A stretch of 64,000 nt of DNA from Tolypeutes matacus (lineage: Eukaryota; Chordata; Mammalia; Cingulata; Chlamyphoridae), in assembly GCA_026826555.1 (NCBI GenBank), contig JAKSZT010053764.1:15062213-15126212 (forward strand), read 5' to 3'. A program made the translations under genes and the position numbers. The notes below the pieces were generated by a model, which worked only from the letters and a program-made list of their open reading frames with translations, did no database searches and was not told the DNA's origin. Shown piece by piece: positions 11,730-22,810 of the stretch (position 1 is the stretch's first letter; the number at the start of each line of letters is the position of its first letter).

Positions 11730-12300
11730 GACCTAGATATGGAATGGCTGGATTATATAGTAGGTATATGTTTACCTTTTTGAGAAACTGCCAAATTCTT
11801 TCCAAATTGTCCCATATTAAATTTCCACCAGCTGTTTGTGAGATTTCCCATTGTCCACACCCTCATCAACATATGTCATTGTTAGTCTTTTTCAGTACAG
11901 ACACTCTAACAGATATATGGAGACATGTAACTTTAACTTTATTTTCATTTCCCTCATGCCTAACTAAGTTGAGCACCTTTTCATGTGCTTATTTGCCATC
12001 CATATATCTTCTCTGGTGAAGTATTTTGCCCAAATTTTTTGCCCATTTTTAAGTTGGGTTGTTTTTTCTCTTAGTTGAGTATCATGAGTATGTATACAAG
12101 TTTTTGATCTGATATATGATTTGTAAAAATTATATCCCATTCTGTGGCTTGTCTTTTTACTCTTTTAACATTATCTTTCAAAGAGCAGGAGTTCTTAATT
12201 TTCATGAATTCCAAATTATCATTTTTTTCCTTTCATTGTTTGTGATTTTTGTGTCATAGCTAACTAATCTTTGCCTAACTCAAGGTCCCAAAAATTTATT
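11730..12300 (-). mobile_element. L1 3' region, antisense, copy A
   Basis: This is the reverse complement of L1 ORF2-end/3' sequence: GGAATGGCTGGATTATATAGTA, TTTGAGAAACTGCCAAATTC, TTCATTTCCCTCATGCC and TTTGCCCATTTTTAAGTTGGG. The frame at 11744-12019 is a shadow. Confidence 0.8.
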
Positions 12301-12304
12301 TTTC

Positions 12305-12600
12305 AAGAACCTCACTATAGTTTTTGATTTGCGTTTCCCGCATTTCCCTGATGGCTGACGATGTTAACATGTGCTTGTTAGCCATTTGTATGTCTTCTTT
12401 AGGGAAATGTTTGTTGAAGTCCTTTGCCCATTTTTAACTGTGTTGTCATTTTGTGATTGAGTTGTAAATGGTTTTTACGCATTCTGGATACAAAACCCTT
12501 ATCAGATATACGATTTGCAAATATGTTTGCCCATTCTGTCAGTTGTCTTTTCACTTTCTTGATAATGTTACTTGATGTACAAAAGATTTTAATTTTGATG
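12305..12600 (-). mobile_element. L1 3' region, antisense, copy B
   Basis: This repeats the same L1 portion as copy A (GCATTTCCCTGATGGCTGA, CCTTTGCCCATTTTTAACTG, CATTCTGTCAGTTGTCTTTTCA), so it is a second independent insertion or a local duplication of the old element. Confidence 0.75.
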
Positions 12601-13845
12601 GGAAAAAAATCAAGACAATCACTGAGTCATGAGTAGAGAAAAAAATTGGAAGGAAATATGCCAATCTTTTGACAGTATTGTTTCGAATGCCAGGATTATG
12701 AGTGATTTTAATTTTCTCTCTTATATAACACTTGCCAGTATTTTCCATATTTAAAATATTAACAAAAAAAAATTTTATCTTAAAATTTTATATATTTACA
12801 CTCAGAGACCATGAAGAAAACTGAAAAGGGAAAATGGAAAGAGGAGATGCTACCCACCCATCCAAAACACAGATAGCAATGGAAAAAAGTACTTTCCCCA
12901 GCTTTTGGCAGGGGGGGGGACTATACAGGATAAGACAAATGAATTTTTGCTTTAATACCTGTTACAAATTTTTCAAAATGTTTTGAATTTGCTATGCCCA
13001 AAAATAACAAAAGCAAAAGGTTAGCTAATGAATATTTTTTAAAAATCTTGGAAATACAATTTCTTTTAACAATACTTTATATTTTTTGAGATGCAAGACC
13101 TGAGTTGAAATCCCAAGCCCATTTTCTGCTTGTAAAATTTTGCCTGCTATAAAGTATAACCAATAAAATACATGGCATCTTGCCCCCAAGAAACCTCATG
13201 GTTTCCAACTGGAAAACGACTGTCTCCTAAAGTGAGTAATTCCTGGAGGTACCTATCAAAGATGCGTTATCTGAAGGCCAAACACTGAGTAATACAGTGC
13301 CCTCTTTCTGCTAATGATTCCAACATTCTCCTAGTTACCATGCCCCAAGATCTCTGCATCATCCATGTACAATGAGATCAGAGAAGCTTTCTTGTGCTAA
13401 ATATCTTAAGGTTTTCAAAGTGTTGTTCAGAGCACCCAGATCCTGTAAGAGGGAAAGTGACAAAAAAACTATTTTCATAATTATGAAGACATTTTTTATT
13501 TTCATACTCTCACATATGTCAGGCAAAGCTTTCCAGAGTTACATGGAATATGATACTCAAAGCAGATATGAGAAGCCAATGGTATTCTGTTAAACTAGAC
13601 ATTCGATTTGAAAAAAATTTAAATAATGCCACACTTTTTACTAAATTGTTTGTTTTAGAAAACAGTCATTTTTAATAAAAATATTTATGTTAATACGTAA
13701 TGAGTTGTATTTAATGAATTACAATAAATATTTTTAAACATTCTCAATTTTAATTTCTAATCCGATAAACAAGGATAGATATAACCTATATGAACAAAAG
13801 TTCTTTGAGGTCAATGATTATTAAAAGTGTAAAGGGTTTTGACAA
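12601..13845. other. Unassigned AT-rich intron
   Basis: No gene is recognised. A (G)9 run lies near 12911-12919. The 73-codon frame at 13372-13593 has no recognisable family. Confidence 0.35.
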
Positions 13846-14130
13846 ATCCGTAATATCATGTACCCACCATTACAGTATCATACAGAAAAGTTTCACTGCC
13901 CTAATAATGCCCTGTGCTCCATCTATTCATCCCTTTCCCCCTCCCTAAACTATGGCATTAATAATGTATCAATGTTAGTTCATGAATTCTAATTTATATA
14001 CCACACTAATGCAAAATGTTAATAATAGGGGAAAGTGGAACAGCAGTAATATGGGAACTATCTGTACTTTTTGCACAATTTTTCTATAAACTGAAAACTG
14101 CTATGAAAATAAAGATTATTTAGGGGAAAA
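13846..14130. mobile_element. L1 3' UTR fragments
   Basis: 13850-13960 (GTACCCACCATTACAGTATCAT, CACTGCCCTAATAATGCC) is L1-like in antisense. 13975-14125 (CACACTAATGCAAAATGTTAATAATAG, ACTTTTTGCACAATTTTTCT) is a sense L1 3' end. Confidence 0.6.
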
Positions 14131-14173
14131 AAAATGTGTAAAAGGGTTCTAAGACCAAAAAGTTTAAGAATCG

Positions 14174-14284
14174 GGAGCAGATGTGGCTCAAGCCCTCAAG
14201 CCGTTGAGCACCTGTTCCCCACATGGGAGGTCCCAGGTTCAATATACGGTACCCCCTAAAAAAAAAAAAAAAAAAAAAAAAAAA
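14174..14284 (+). mobile_element. Short tRNA-derived SINE, unit 1 of a pair
   Basis: It has GGGAGCAGATGTGGCTCAAG, CCCACATGGGAGGTCCCAGGTTCAA and a ~26-bp poly(A). Its A-box region holds a small duplication (CTCAAGCC repeated). Confidence 0.82.
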
Positions 14285-14310
14285 CAAGCAAACAAATTAA
14301 AAAACCAATC

Positions 14311-14414
14311 GTGGGGCCAATGTGGCTCGGTGGTTGAGTGCCAGCGGATTCCCACATACAAGGTCCCAGGGCTCAATCCCTGGCCCCAGTACTTCAAAAA
14401 AAAAAAAAAAAAAG
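14311..14414 (+). mobile_element. Short tRNA-derived SINE, unit 2 of a pair
   Basis: It has GGGGCCAATGTGGCTCGGTGG, AGGTCCCAGGGCTCAATCCC and poly(A). AAGTTTAAGA before unit 1 and AAAGTTTAAGA after this unit form a TSD around the whole pair, so the two units probably arrived together. Confidence 0.82.
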
Positions 14415-15713
14415 TTTAAGACTAATTATCTCAGGGTACTAATATTCAGAAAAACACACATTGGGAAACATCACTTTAACCCCTCCCTCTCTTCCACTTT
14501 GCAACTTTGCAAGTCTCTTGTACCCTATTAACAAATAAAACTTCCTAAACCATGATTCTGATGCTATTACTCTCATACTCAATCTCAAATGGTTCTTCAC
14601 AATGTATAGAGGAACAGTCAAGACAATCATAAACCTCCACAATCAGGCCCCATGAATTTATTAATTCTAAAATTACTTAGGTACATTCTCTGCAGCAAAC
14701 ACTATATTAGAGGCTATGGCTTGAGAGTCTACAAAAAACATGTCATCACTCAGAAAAAAATAAGTCACATAAATAAATACAGGTATCCTTCATTATCTAG
14801 ACATATTTGTTGTAACTTACTAATTTGTTTACACAAAATTCACTATCTGAATCAAAAACTCGCTATAAACAATCCATGAACACCCACCAATAGTTGTGTA
14901 CAGATCCAGGTGAGAAAATATAGACTGCAAAGCAATTATATCTAAGCTCTTCTCCCAAAAGAATTAGGCTCCATGTTGTATAAATGCATCTGGCATCATT
15001 ACTATCGTCTTCCTAATCATTATTAGTCAGAATGTCTTTTAAGAAAGTGGAAAAGCCTCAGAAGAAAGTAAGTGGGCCTCAGAGAAGCCAACACATTAGA
15101 ATGAGCTTAAGTGATGAAACCTATTGAGGAAGAGAAGCACATAAGACATGTCCCTATATACTATACATAGCAGTGTTGTTTCTGGAAAGTTCACTATATT
15201 ACTTGACCCAGCACAATATTTTGAAAAACCAGAGAAATTCCTTGTGCAGTGGATTAACAACCACTCTCAGTGCTGGATTCCACCAAGGACCTGGATGGTA
15301 CAACAGGGCAAAGGATGCATTCTGAGATCTGGGGGCTGCAGCTTGTGTTCCGTCTATTTTAGGGCTACATTTCTAGCAATATCTACTGTACAGTAAAATG
15401 GTGATCCTCCTAATGGGTTCAGCGAAGGATGTGAGTTTTAAAGCAAGTACAAAATGCCTGGGAGATTTAAGAACAGAGTGAGATGGCACAAATTGAAGAT
15501 TAAGGGTAAAACAACTTCCCCTCACAGAAAGGCAGCTGTCTTCCCCTGATGAAATGCAGAAAACTGTCATCAAAGATGGTTACACACAAAGAAACTTTTA
15601 AGTCTTATGAAATGCCCATCCCACAGATTTATTTCAGAAGAGAAAGAACTACCTGAACGTTAAGCATATAAAAAAAGCCAAACGGTTTTTAAGTGGGAAC
15701 TGTGAAGATGAGT
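14415..15713. other. Unassigned intronic DNA
   Basis: No exon or recognisable repeat is seen. The 82-codon frame at 15148-15396 has neither splice context nor a familiar protein. Confidence 0.4.
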
Positions 15714-16299
15714 TGTGACAGTCTGAAATTCTTTTATGAATCTCAAAAAGAGAAACATTATGTTTTTCAACTAATCTATTCCTGTGGGTGTGACCCTTTG
15801 GATTGGATTACATCAGTGAGGTGTGACTCAGGTTGAGTCTTTGCCCTCTTGCTGGGTCTGATAAAAATGGAGACACACAGAGAGAGAAATACACAGGAAA
15901 AGGAAGCTCTGCCATATTTGATCCAACCAAGTGAGAGAGAACTCCAGGTTCACCTAGAGCTGCAGAAAGGCAGGGAAACCCTGAGATAGTAAAAGGGAGG
16001 CCCAGAAAGAAACAAGCCCTATGCTTGGTTACCCACAACTGAGCTCCAGGAAATGGCAGATTCTGGAGGAAAAGGCAGAGAGACCTCGGCAGAGACCAGT
16101 GGCCATCTTGATTTGCCATGTGGCCGAACAACAGGACCAACAGTAGCTGAATTTGGTGAGAAAGCACTTCTGATGGTGCCTTGATTTGGATAGTTCACAG
16201 CTTCAGAACTGTAAGCTTTAACCCCAAATAAATCCCTTTTTATAAAAGTCAACCCACTTCTGGCACTTTGCAGCAGTAGTCCTTTGGCAAACTAACACA
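15714..16299 (+). mobile_element. Solo LTR, MaLR/ERVL-like
   Basis: It begins TGTGACAGTCTGAA and ends AACTAACACA. The flanks TGAGT and TGAGG fit a 5-bp TSD with one change. It contains CTATTCCTGTGGGTGTGACCC, GATTTGCCATGTGGC, AACTGTAAGCTTTAACCCCA and AATAAATCCC. Reading frames inside it are not genes. Confidence 0.8.
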
Positions 16300-17420
16300 T
16301 GAGGGGGTAAGCTAAATTCCTTGTTGCAGTACCACTTAGAAAACACTGCACTCAAAGGGGTCATTGAAAAGTACACTGCCTGTCAATATGTGAGGAATTT
16401 ACATATTAGGGGCGCAGGTGAGGATTAAAGGAGGAGCTAGCATCACCACTCAGCAAATAGAAACTCTTGCAAACAAGGTTGTTTTTAAAACAGACAATAC
16501 TCTTGAAGGTGTTTCCATTGTTATCAGTTATACAAATAATAGCCAGCTTAAGCAAAGCATGGGGAATTTCATTTTAAAACTGTGTTTAATGAACCATACT
16601 GATCATTAGGAGGATCACCATTATACTGTGCAATAGGTATTGCTAGCAATGCAGCCCTAAATAGACCGAACACAAGCCTGAGTGACTGAGTTTGTCACTG
16701 TATTAATGAACAGAAGTAATACCAGTGCTGCTTCTTAGCTCACACACACACAGCAAAAAGGTACCATTACACCTTCAAGGCATAGCTATGCCATGGGGAA
16801 ATACACATTTTCACTGGTCATTCCAGAAATACCCCATCTTCAACTTTTCTCCAGGTGTCTGCTTTCAATGTACCTTGAACAAGTCTTATCACCTTATACA
16901 GAACAAGTCTTACCGCCTCATACAAGACTTTTTATTTCTCCTTGGCCCTCTTTCCTTTTTATCTGACTTCTTTGTATTTATTTAGTTTTGTTTCTTCAGT
17001 TTCCTGAAAAAATTTTCATGCTTCTTCTAACATAAGGTGCAATTTTTAAAAATAGACAATTCACAAAGACTGTTTAAACTTACTTTCTATTATCAGTGGA
17101 CCAGCCCATAGAGAAACATAAGAAAAAAAATGTCTTCAGATCTTAAGACTCTTATGCTTATGTTACTGTTGCCAAGAAATCATTGAGGGCCACCCAAAAC
17201 CACAAGTGGCTCTACCTCTAAGTTCACAGCCTCGTTTAAGTGCAGAGGCTTCCTGACATCACTAAACATTCAAATTCATTATATCAGTGTTTCAATGTAG
17301 TCAATGTATGTGAAGCTCATTCTTCTTAGAACATTCAGAATTTTACTTATTTCCCACACATGCTCAAAAAAGGATTTGAGCATCCTTACCCAGGAACAAA
17401 ATAATTGTGCTTTTATATAA
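16300..17420. other. Unassigned intronic DNA
   Basis: No gene is recognised. Two near-identical ACAAGTCTTAYC units at 16879 and 16903 form a short local duplication. Confidence 0.4.
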
Positions 17421-17632
17421 GGGGTTGGCAAACTTTTCCTGCAAAGGGCCAGATAATAAATAACTAGGCTTTGTGTACTATACAATCTCTGGTCCAACCA
17501 CTCAAGTCTGCTTTTGCAGCACAAATGCAGCCATAGACAATATGTAAAGGAATGAGTATGGCTGGGTTTGAACAAAACTTTATTTACAAAAACAGACAAC
17601 AGGCAAGATTTGATTGCCCAGACCTGCCCTAA
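17421..17632 (-). mobile_element. MER20 (hAT-Charlie) DNA transposon relic
   Basis: The plus strand carries the reverse complement of the MER20 consensus: GGGGTTGGCAAACTTTTCC, AAAGGGCCAGATAATAAATA, GCAGCCATAGACAATATGTA and AAAACTTTATTTACAAAAACAG. It is a non-autonomous element with no coding capacity; the minus-strand frame across it is a shadow. Confidence 0.85.
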
Positions 17633-17714
17633 GTCATACACCAAAGACTGAGTTTTGGCATGGCCTGCCTTTGATAGTCTTGGTATTTCAGTTAAAAATA
17701 ATAATCACTTAATG

Positions 17715-18056
17715 ATGAGAAACTAGATATTCCACCCTAAGATCAGGACAAAAGCAAAGATGACCCCAACTCACCACTCTTAATCAACATTGTACTGGAG
17801 GTCCTAGATAATGCAAAGAAGAGAGAAGAGAAAAGAGAAGAGAAGAGAAGAAAAGGTATATGATTGGAAAGGAAGAAATAAAACTATCTTTCTTTGCAGA
17901 TAATATGACTGTCTATGTTGAAAGCCCCAAAGAAGCCAAAGCAAAATCGAAATTAAAAAAACAAACTAAAAAGAAAAAACTCCTGGAACTAAAAAACAAC
18001 TATATAGCAAAGTTATTACAGGATGCAAGGTTAACGTACAAAAGTCAATTGCTTTC
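17715..18056 (+). pseudogene. Old L1 ORF2 reverse-transcriptase fragment, left part
   Basis: The translation shows FADNMTVYVESPKEAK, corresponding to the L1 RT active-site segment with the second catalytic Asp replaced by Asn. A short (AGAGAAGAGA)n tract at 17818-17855 interrupts it. The reading continues after 21006 once the inserted L1 at 18057-21005 is removed: the duplicated AAAGTSAATTGCTTTC motif lies at both edges. Confidence 0.75.
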
Positions 18057-19279
18057 ATAGACTTCCAGGAAAGAGAGAGAAGTAAGGAGCTCCAGGACTT
18101 AGTACCTCTCAGTAAAACAACTATTAAACAGGCAGGAATGGTCTGAAACAACTATTTTGAAACGCCAGAAGCCAGAAGAACACTGTACAGCATCCAGGGA
18201 AGAGGAGCAGGAAGGAGAGACTGATAAATTACAGTAAAGAACAGTAATTTGCTCATGGCAGCTATAGGCTCCCATTTCCCACTCTTGCAGCACGCTACTG
18301 TGGAGTTCAGTCCCTGGCTAACTTCATGGTGACAGAAATAGACATAAAAATCCTTTTCCCAAGAACAGAGGTGGACATGGTCAATCACTGATCACAACTT
18401 TTGAATAGTGAATTTAGATCACTGGGGACCTGGCCCTGAGGAAAGCTGTTTCATCAAGTCACCCTGGACAAAGGTGGCAGCAGCCATTGATTCAACCCCA
18501 TCCTGGGCAAAGGTGGTGGCAGCTATTATTTCAACCCTCCCCAAACAGAGGTGGTGGCAGTGGAAATATAAAGATACAGTACTTCCTCAGGCTATGGGGG
18601 ACAGTTACCTGAAGGGCTGCATTTACTTGGCAGGCCAGGAAAGCTCAGCTTTGGGGAGCCATCGAAGAAGCTCTTGATGCCCTTCCAGATCCCCTCTCCA
18701 GGGAACTTTGGGGCCAGTCTGCACCCACTTTGTGGGTCTGTGGCCCTGTTTTGGCTGAGAAAGACAGACTTGAGAAAGTCCTCACCAGAATTACCCTCCT
18801 CCCAGAATTTGCAGAAATAGCATGAAACAATGAAAGGATTATAAAAAAACTATAGAGGTGGACAGTCTAGGACACCCAGGAGAGTGAGCTCTGTCTTCTG
18901 GGAAACAAAGCAGACAAATAAACTCCTGAAAACAGGGGAAATGTTGTTGTTCTAAACAATTAACAAGCAAAATCCCAGGACAACATACAGGCCCCAAAAA
19001 ACAGAGAAAACTCTGCAAACTGCATTCATCTCAGGTAAAACTTCCTAGTAGGAAAGCTGAAGCTCAAAAAAATCTCTAAGTTATCACCAGCTGGTTACAA
19101 AACCATGAAACAGACATCTCAGGGAATAAATCCCAGAGTTAACATTTTAAAATATTAAAATGTACAATGTGCAACAAGAGTACAAGACAATGAAACAGCC
19201 AAAGGAAGAGGATAAAAATAAAGAAAATGTGGACATACCAAATAAAGCCTTTTTTAAAATAACCTTAAAAATACTCAAG

Positions 19280-19345
19280 GCTGTTTCCCATATGGAGGGG
19301 CCCAGGTTCGATCCCCAGGACCGCCCCGTAAAAATAAAAATAAAA
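19280..19345 (+). mobile_element. tRNA-derived SINE fragment (5'-truncated)
   Basis: GTTTCCCATATGGAGGGGCCCAGG followed by TTCGATCCCCAGGACC and an A-rich tail. Its 5' half is missing. It is the first of three SINE units in 300 bp. Confidence 0.75.
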
Positions 19346-19363
19346 AAATAAAGAAAAATAAAG

Positions 19364-19490
19364 GGAAACGGATATAGCTCAAATGGTTGGGTATCTGTCT
19401 CCCATATGGAGGGACCTGGGTTCGATCCCCAGGACCTCTCCATAAAAAGAGAAAAGAAAAAAGAAAAAAGAAAAAAGAAAAAAAAAAAAT
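19364..19490 (+). mobile_element. tRNA-derived SINE with expanded GAAAAAA tail
   Basis: GGGAAACGGATATAGCTCAAATGGTTGGG opens the unit. A GGGTTCGATCCCCAGGACC B box follows, then an (AGAAAAA)n tail to 19490. Confidence 0.8.
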
Positions 19491-19498
19491 AATCAAGG

Positions 19499-19585
19499 TG
19501 GGGAAATCAGTGTAGCTCAGTGGTTGAGCACCTGCTTCCCATGTATGAGGTCCCAGGTCGACTCCCCAGTACCTAAAAAAAAAAC
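19499..19585 (+). mobile_element. Short tRNA-derived SINE
   Basis: GGGGAAATCAGTGTAGCTCAG, GAGCACCTGCTTCCCATG, a degenerate CAGGTCGACTCCCC B box, then ACCT and poly(A). Confidence 0.8.
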
Positions 19586-19752
19586 CTCAAGGACATGAAG
19601 GAAAATACAAAGAAAGAATTAAAGGATATCAGGAAAACAATGAATGAGCAATATAAGACTCTAAGAAAAGACACAGAAATTTTAAAAAGGGACTAAACGG
19701 AACTACTGGAGTTGAAAATCACAATAACCGAAATGAAAAATACCTAAGAGGG

Positions 19753-19813
19753 CAGAATTTAACTTTCTTAATACTGGTTAATTTGAATAAACTGAAGTCT
19801 TAAAAAAAAAAAA
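19753..19813 (+). mobile_element. Mini-retrocopy: ~60-bp mRNA-like 3' end with poly(A)
   Basis: About 48 bp of unique sequence ends in an AATAAA signal (19785-19790), 10 bp later a poly(A) run of ~16, and the whole is flanked by AAAAATACCTAAGAGGG at 19736-19752 and again after the A-run. This is the signature of a strongly 5'-truncated L1-driven retrocopy of a transcript I cannot identify. Confidence 0.75.
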
Positions 19814-21005
19814 AAAATACCTAAGAGGGTTTCAAGAGCAGATTAGAAATGGCAGAAGAAAGAATCAATGAACTTGAAAACAAGACACTTAAAATGAGTT
19901 AGGTTGAGGAGCAAAAAGAAAAAAGAAATATTAAAAGCAAAAACAGCCAAAGAAAGCTATAGGACACCATCAAGCACACCAGTATACACATGTTGGGAGT
20001 CCCAGAAGGAGAAGAAACAGAGAAAGGGGCAGAAGGGATAGTCAAAGAAATAATATCAGAGAACTTCCCAAACTTAGCAAAAGACATGACTATGCATATC
20101 CAAAAAGCTCAGAGATCATCACATAGGATAAACATATAGAAGAAATAGGAACACTCATTCACTGCTGGTGAAGAATGTTAAATGATGCAACCACTGAGGA
20201 AAACAATTTTGGCAATTCTTCAGAAAGCTAAATATAGAACTACCATATGACCCAGCAATTCCACAAATAGGTATATACCAAAAAATATTCAAAGCAGGGA
20301 CTCAAACAGATATTTGCACAGCAATGTTCACAGCAACATTACTCACAATTGCCAAAAGATGGAAGCAACCCAAGTTGTCCATCAACAGATGAACGGGTAA
20401 ATAAAATGTGCTACATACATGCAATGGAATATTATTCAGCCATGAAAAGTAATAAAGTCCTGATACATGCAATAACATGGATGAACCGTGAAGGCATCAT
20501 GTTGAGTGAAAAAAGCCAGACACAAAAAGACAAATACTGTATGACTTTATGGATGTGAAACAATTAGAATATGCAAACTCACAGAATCAGAATCTAGAAT
20601 ATGGTTTACCAGGGTGGCAATAGGGAATGGGAGGTTAAGGCTTAAAATGTACAGGGTTTGTATTTGGAATGCTGTAAATGTTTTCGTAATGGATGGTGGT
20701 GATGGTAGTAAACATTGTGAATGCATTTAACAGCACTGAAATATATATCTGAATATGATCAAAAGGGGAAATGTTAGATTATATATATGGTAACAGAATA
20801 AAAATTAAAAAAAAAAAAAAATCCATGAAATACACTACACAATAAACCCTAAGCTAAACCATGGACTTTGATAATATCTTATCATAAATTGTAATAAATA
20901 TTCCACACCTATACAAGGTGTTGGTGGGTACTGTAGAGAAATCCTGTATGCATGTTTGTTCTGTAAACCCACATCCTCTCTAATAAAGGAAAAAAAAATT
21001 CCTAG

Positions 21006-22295
21006 AAAAAGTAAATTGCTTTCCCACATAATAGCAATGAACAATTGGAATCTGAAATTAAAAAACACAATGTTATTAATATTAGCATAAAAAAGAGACA
21101 TACTTGGGATATCAAAGAAGATCTATGTCAATGGATAGATATTCCATATTTATGGTTAGGAAGACTTAATATTATTAAGATTGCTAATCTATAGATTTAA
21201 AATTGTCCCAATAAAAATCCCAGCAAGTGATTTTGTAGATATCAACAAATTGGTTCTAAAGGGAAAAAAAAGAAAAAAGAAAGGCAAAAGACCCAGAATA
21301 GCCAACACAATACTTAAGAAGAAGAATAAAGTGAAAGGACTGATTCTACCCAAGTTTAAGACTTACTATAATAATCACGACAGTGTGGTAGGAGTAAAAG
21401 AAAAGATACACAAATCAATGGAGCAGAATAGTGAGCCCAGAAATAGAACCACACAAATATAGTTAGCTGTTCTTTGACAAAGAGGCAAAGGCAGTTCTAT
21501 GGAGAAAAGATAGTCTTTTCAACAAATGGTGCTATAACATCTGGATATCCACACACAAAAAAAATGAATCTAGACATTGACCTTACACCTTTCAAAAAAA
21601 ATTAACACAAAATGAATCACAGACCTAAATATAAAATGCAAAACTAGAAAAATTCAAAAAGATAACATAGGAGAAAATCTAGGTCTGGTGATGAGTATTT
21701 GTAATACTGCCCCTAAAGCATGATCAATAAGAGAAAGCACTGATAAGCTGGACATTATTAAAATTATATCTATTTTTTAAAAGCAGCTGCTCTGTAAGAG
21801 ACACTGTTAAGAGAATGAAAAGATAAGTCACAGACTAGGAGAAAATATTTGCAAATCACATATCTGACAAAGGATTTGTATCCAAAATTTAAAAAGAATT
21901 CAACACGCAACAATAAGAAAACAAACCCAATTAAAACATGGGCAAAATACCTGAAAAGACAGCTCTTTTAAGAAAATAAACATGTGGCAAATTAGCATAT
22001 GAAAAGATGGTTAACATCTTAAGTCACTGGGGAATTACGAATTAAAACAATGAGATACTGCTATATACCTATTAGAATGGCTAAAATCCAAAAAACTGAT
22101 ATAGTATCTGTATGATATTGTAATGGTAGATACATGACATTATACAATAGTAGATACATGACATTATGCATTATCAAAACCTATAGAACTGTGCAAATCA
22201 AAGAGTAAATCCTAAAGCAAGTTATGGATTGTAATTAATAATAACAAGATTGGCTCATCAAGTGTAACAAATGTATCACACAAATGCAAGATGTT
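21006..22295 (+). pseudogene. Old L1 ORF2, right part, and 3' UTR
   Basis: It resumes the L1 of 17715-18056: ATAATAGCAATGAACAATTGGA, GACCCAGAATAGCCAACACAAT (human ARIAKSI region), ATGGAGCAGAATAGTGAGCCC and GGAGAAAATATTTGCAAATCA. It runs into 3' UTR sequence at 22080-22295, including a tandem TAGATACATGACATTAT repeat (22130 and 22150). Many stops are present. Confidence 0.8.
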
Positions 22296-22307
22296 AAGAA
22301 TAAGAGG

Positions 22308-22488
22308 GGGAAGCGGCTGTGGCTCAATCAGTAGGGCTCCCGTTTACCATATGGGGGGCCCCGGGTTCGATTCCCGGGGCCTCCTGGTGAAGGCAGGCCT
22401 GCCCGCATGGCGTGGTTGGCTGACCCAGCGAGCACAAGCAGCAAGGGGGGTATAAATGAATAAATAAATAAAATCTTTAAAAAAAAAA
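22308..22488 (+). mobile_element. DAS-SINE, full length, young
   Basis: It opens GGGAAGCGGCTGTGGCTCAA, with B box GGGTTCGATTCC, then GGTGAAGGCAGGCC, TATAAATGAATAAATAAA and poly(A). TSD AAGAATAAGAGG lies at 22296-22307 and 22489-22500. Confidence 0.95.
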
Positions 22489-22500
22489 AAGAATAAGAGG

Positions 22501-22798
22501 AATTTACTAAGGGTGTTAATATAGAGTGTTAATAACCAGATGGATTGTGGGAAAAAATAAACCAAATGTAAGATACTGGCTATAGTTAGTAGTACTATTT
22601 TGACAATGCTCTTTCATAGTTGGTAACAACTGTTTAACAGCAATGCTAAGTGTTGATGGTGGGATAATGTATGGGAGCCCTGTATGATGATATGCATGTT
22701 TGATTTGTAAGTTCACAACTTTTACTATATACTTATTGTTTATGAATGTTCATGAATGAATGATAAACTTCAATTTTTAAAAAGTTAAAAAAAAAAAA
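22501..22798 (+). mobile_element. 5'-truncated L1 3' end sharing the SINE's target site
   Basis: GGAAAAAATAAACCAAATGTAAG, TGTATGGGAGCCCTGTATGATG, TAAGTTCACAACTTTTACTATA and CAATTTTTAAAAAGTT plus poly(A). It is bounded on the left by AAGAATAAGAGG (22489-22500) and on the right by AAGAATAAGGGG (22799-22810). Confidence 0.85.
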
Positions 22799-22810
22799 AA
22801 GAATAAGGGG

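Larger units (their letters stand above)
18057..21005 (+). mobile_element. Internally deleted L1 (HAL1-like) inserted in an older L1
   Basis: It begins ACTTCCAGGAAAGAGAG, resembling the 5' start of the L1 at 25419, and has an L1 5'-UTR-like G+C-richer leader (18060-19000). An ORF1-like stretch (19590-20130) with the start of the RNA-recognition domain (GVPEGEETEKGAEG type) follows. It then passes directly at about 20137 into the very end of ORF2 and the 3' UTR (20140-20990). Probable TSD copies are AAAAGTCAATTGCTTTC at 18040-18056 and AAAAGTAAATTGCTTTC at 21006-21022. The missing ORF2 suggests an internal deletion or a half-L1. Later SINEs and a mini-retrocopy sit inside it. Confidence 0.7.

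Noticed and set aside
15808..16167. 119-codon minus-strand frame
   Set aside because: It lies wholly inside the solo LTR at 15714-16299.
17818..17855. CRISPR-like or structured tandem repeat
   Set aside because: It is a simple (AGAGAAGAGA)n microsatellite within an L1 relic; no spacer structure exists anywhere in the window.
22308..22380. Possible tRNA gene (A- and B-box-like motifs)
   Set aside because: It is the tRNA-like head of a DAS-SINE with SINE body, poly(A) and TSD. The same holds for all other tRNA-like hits in the window.
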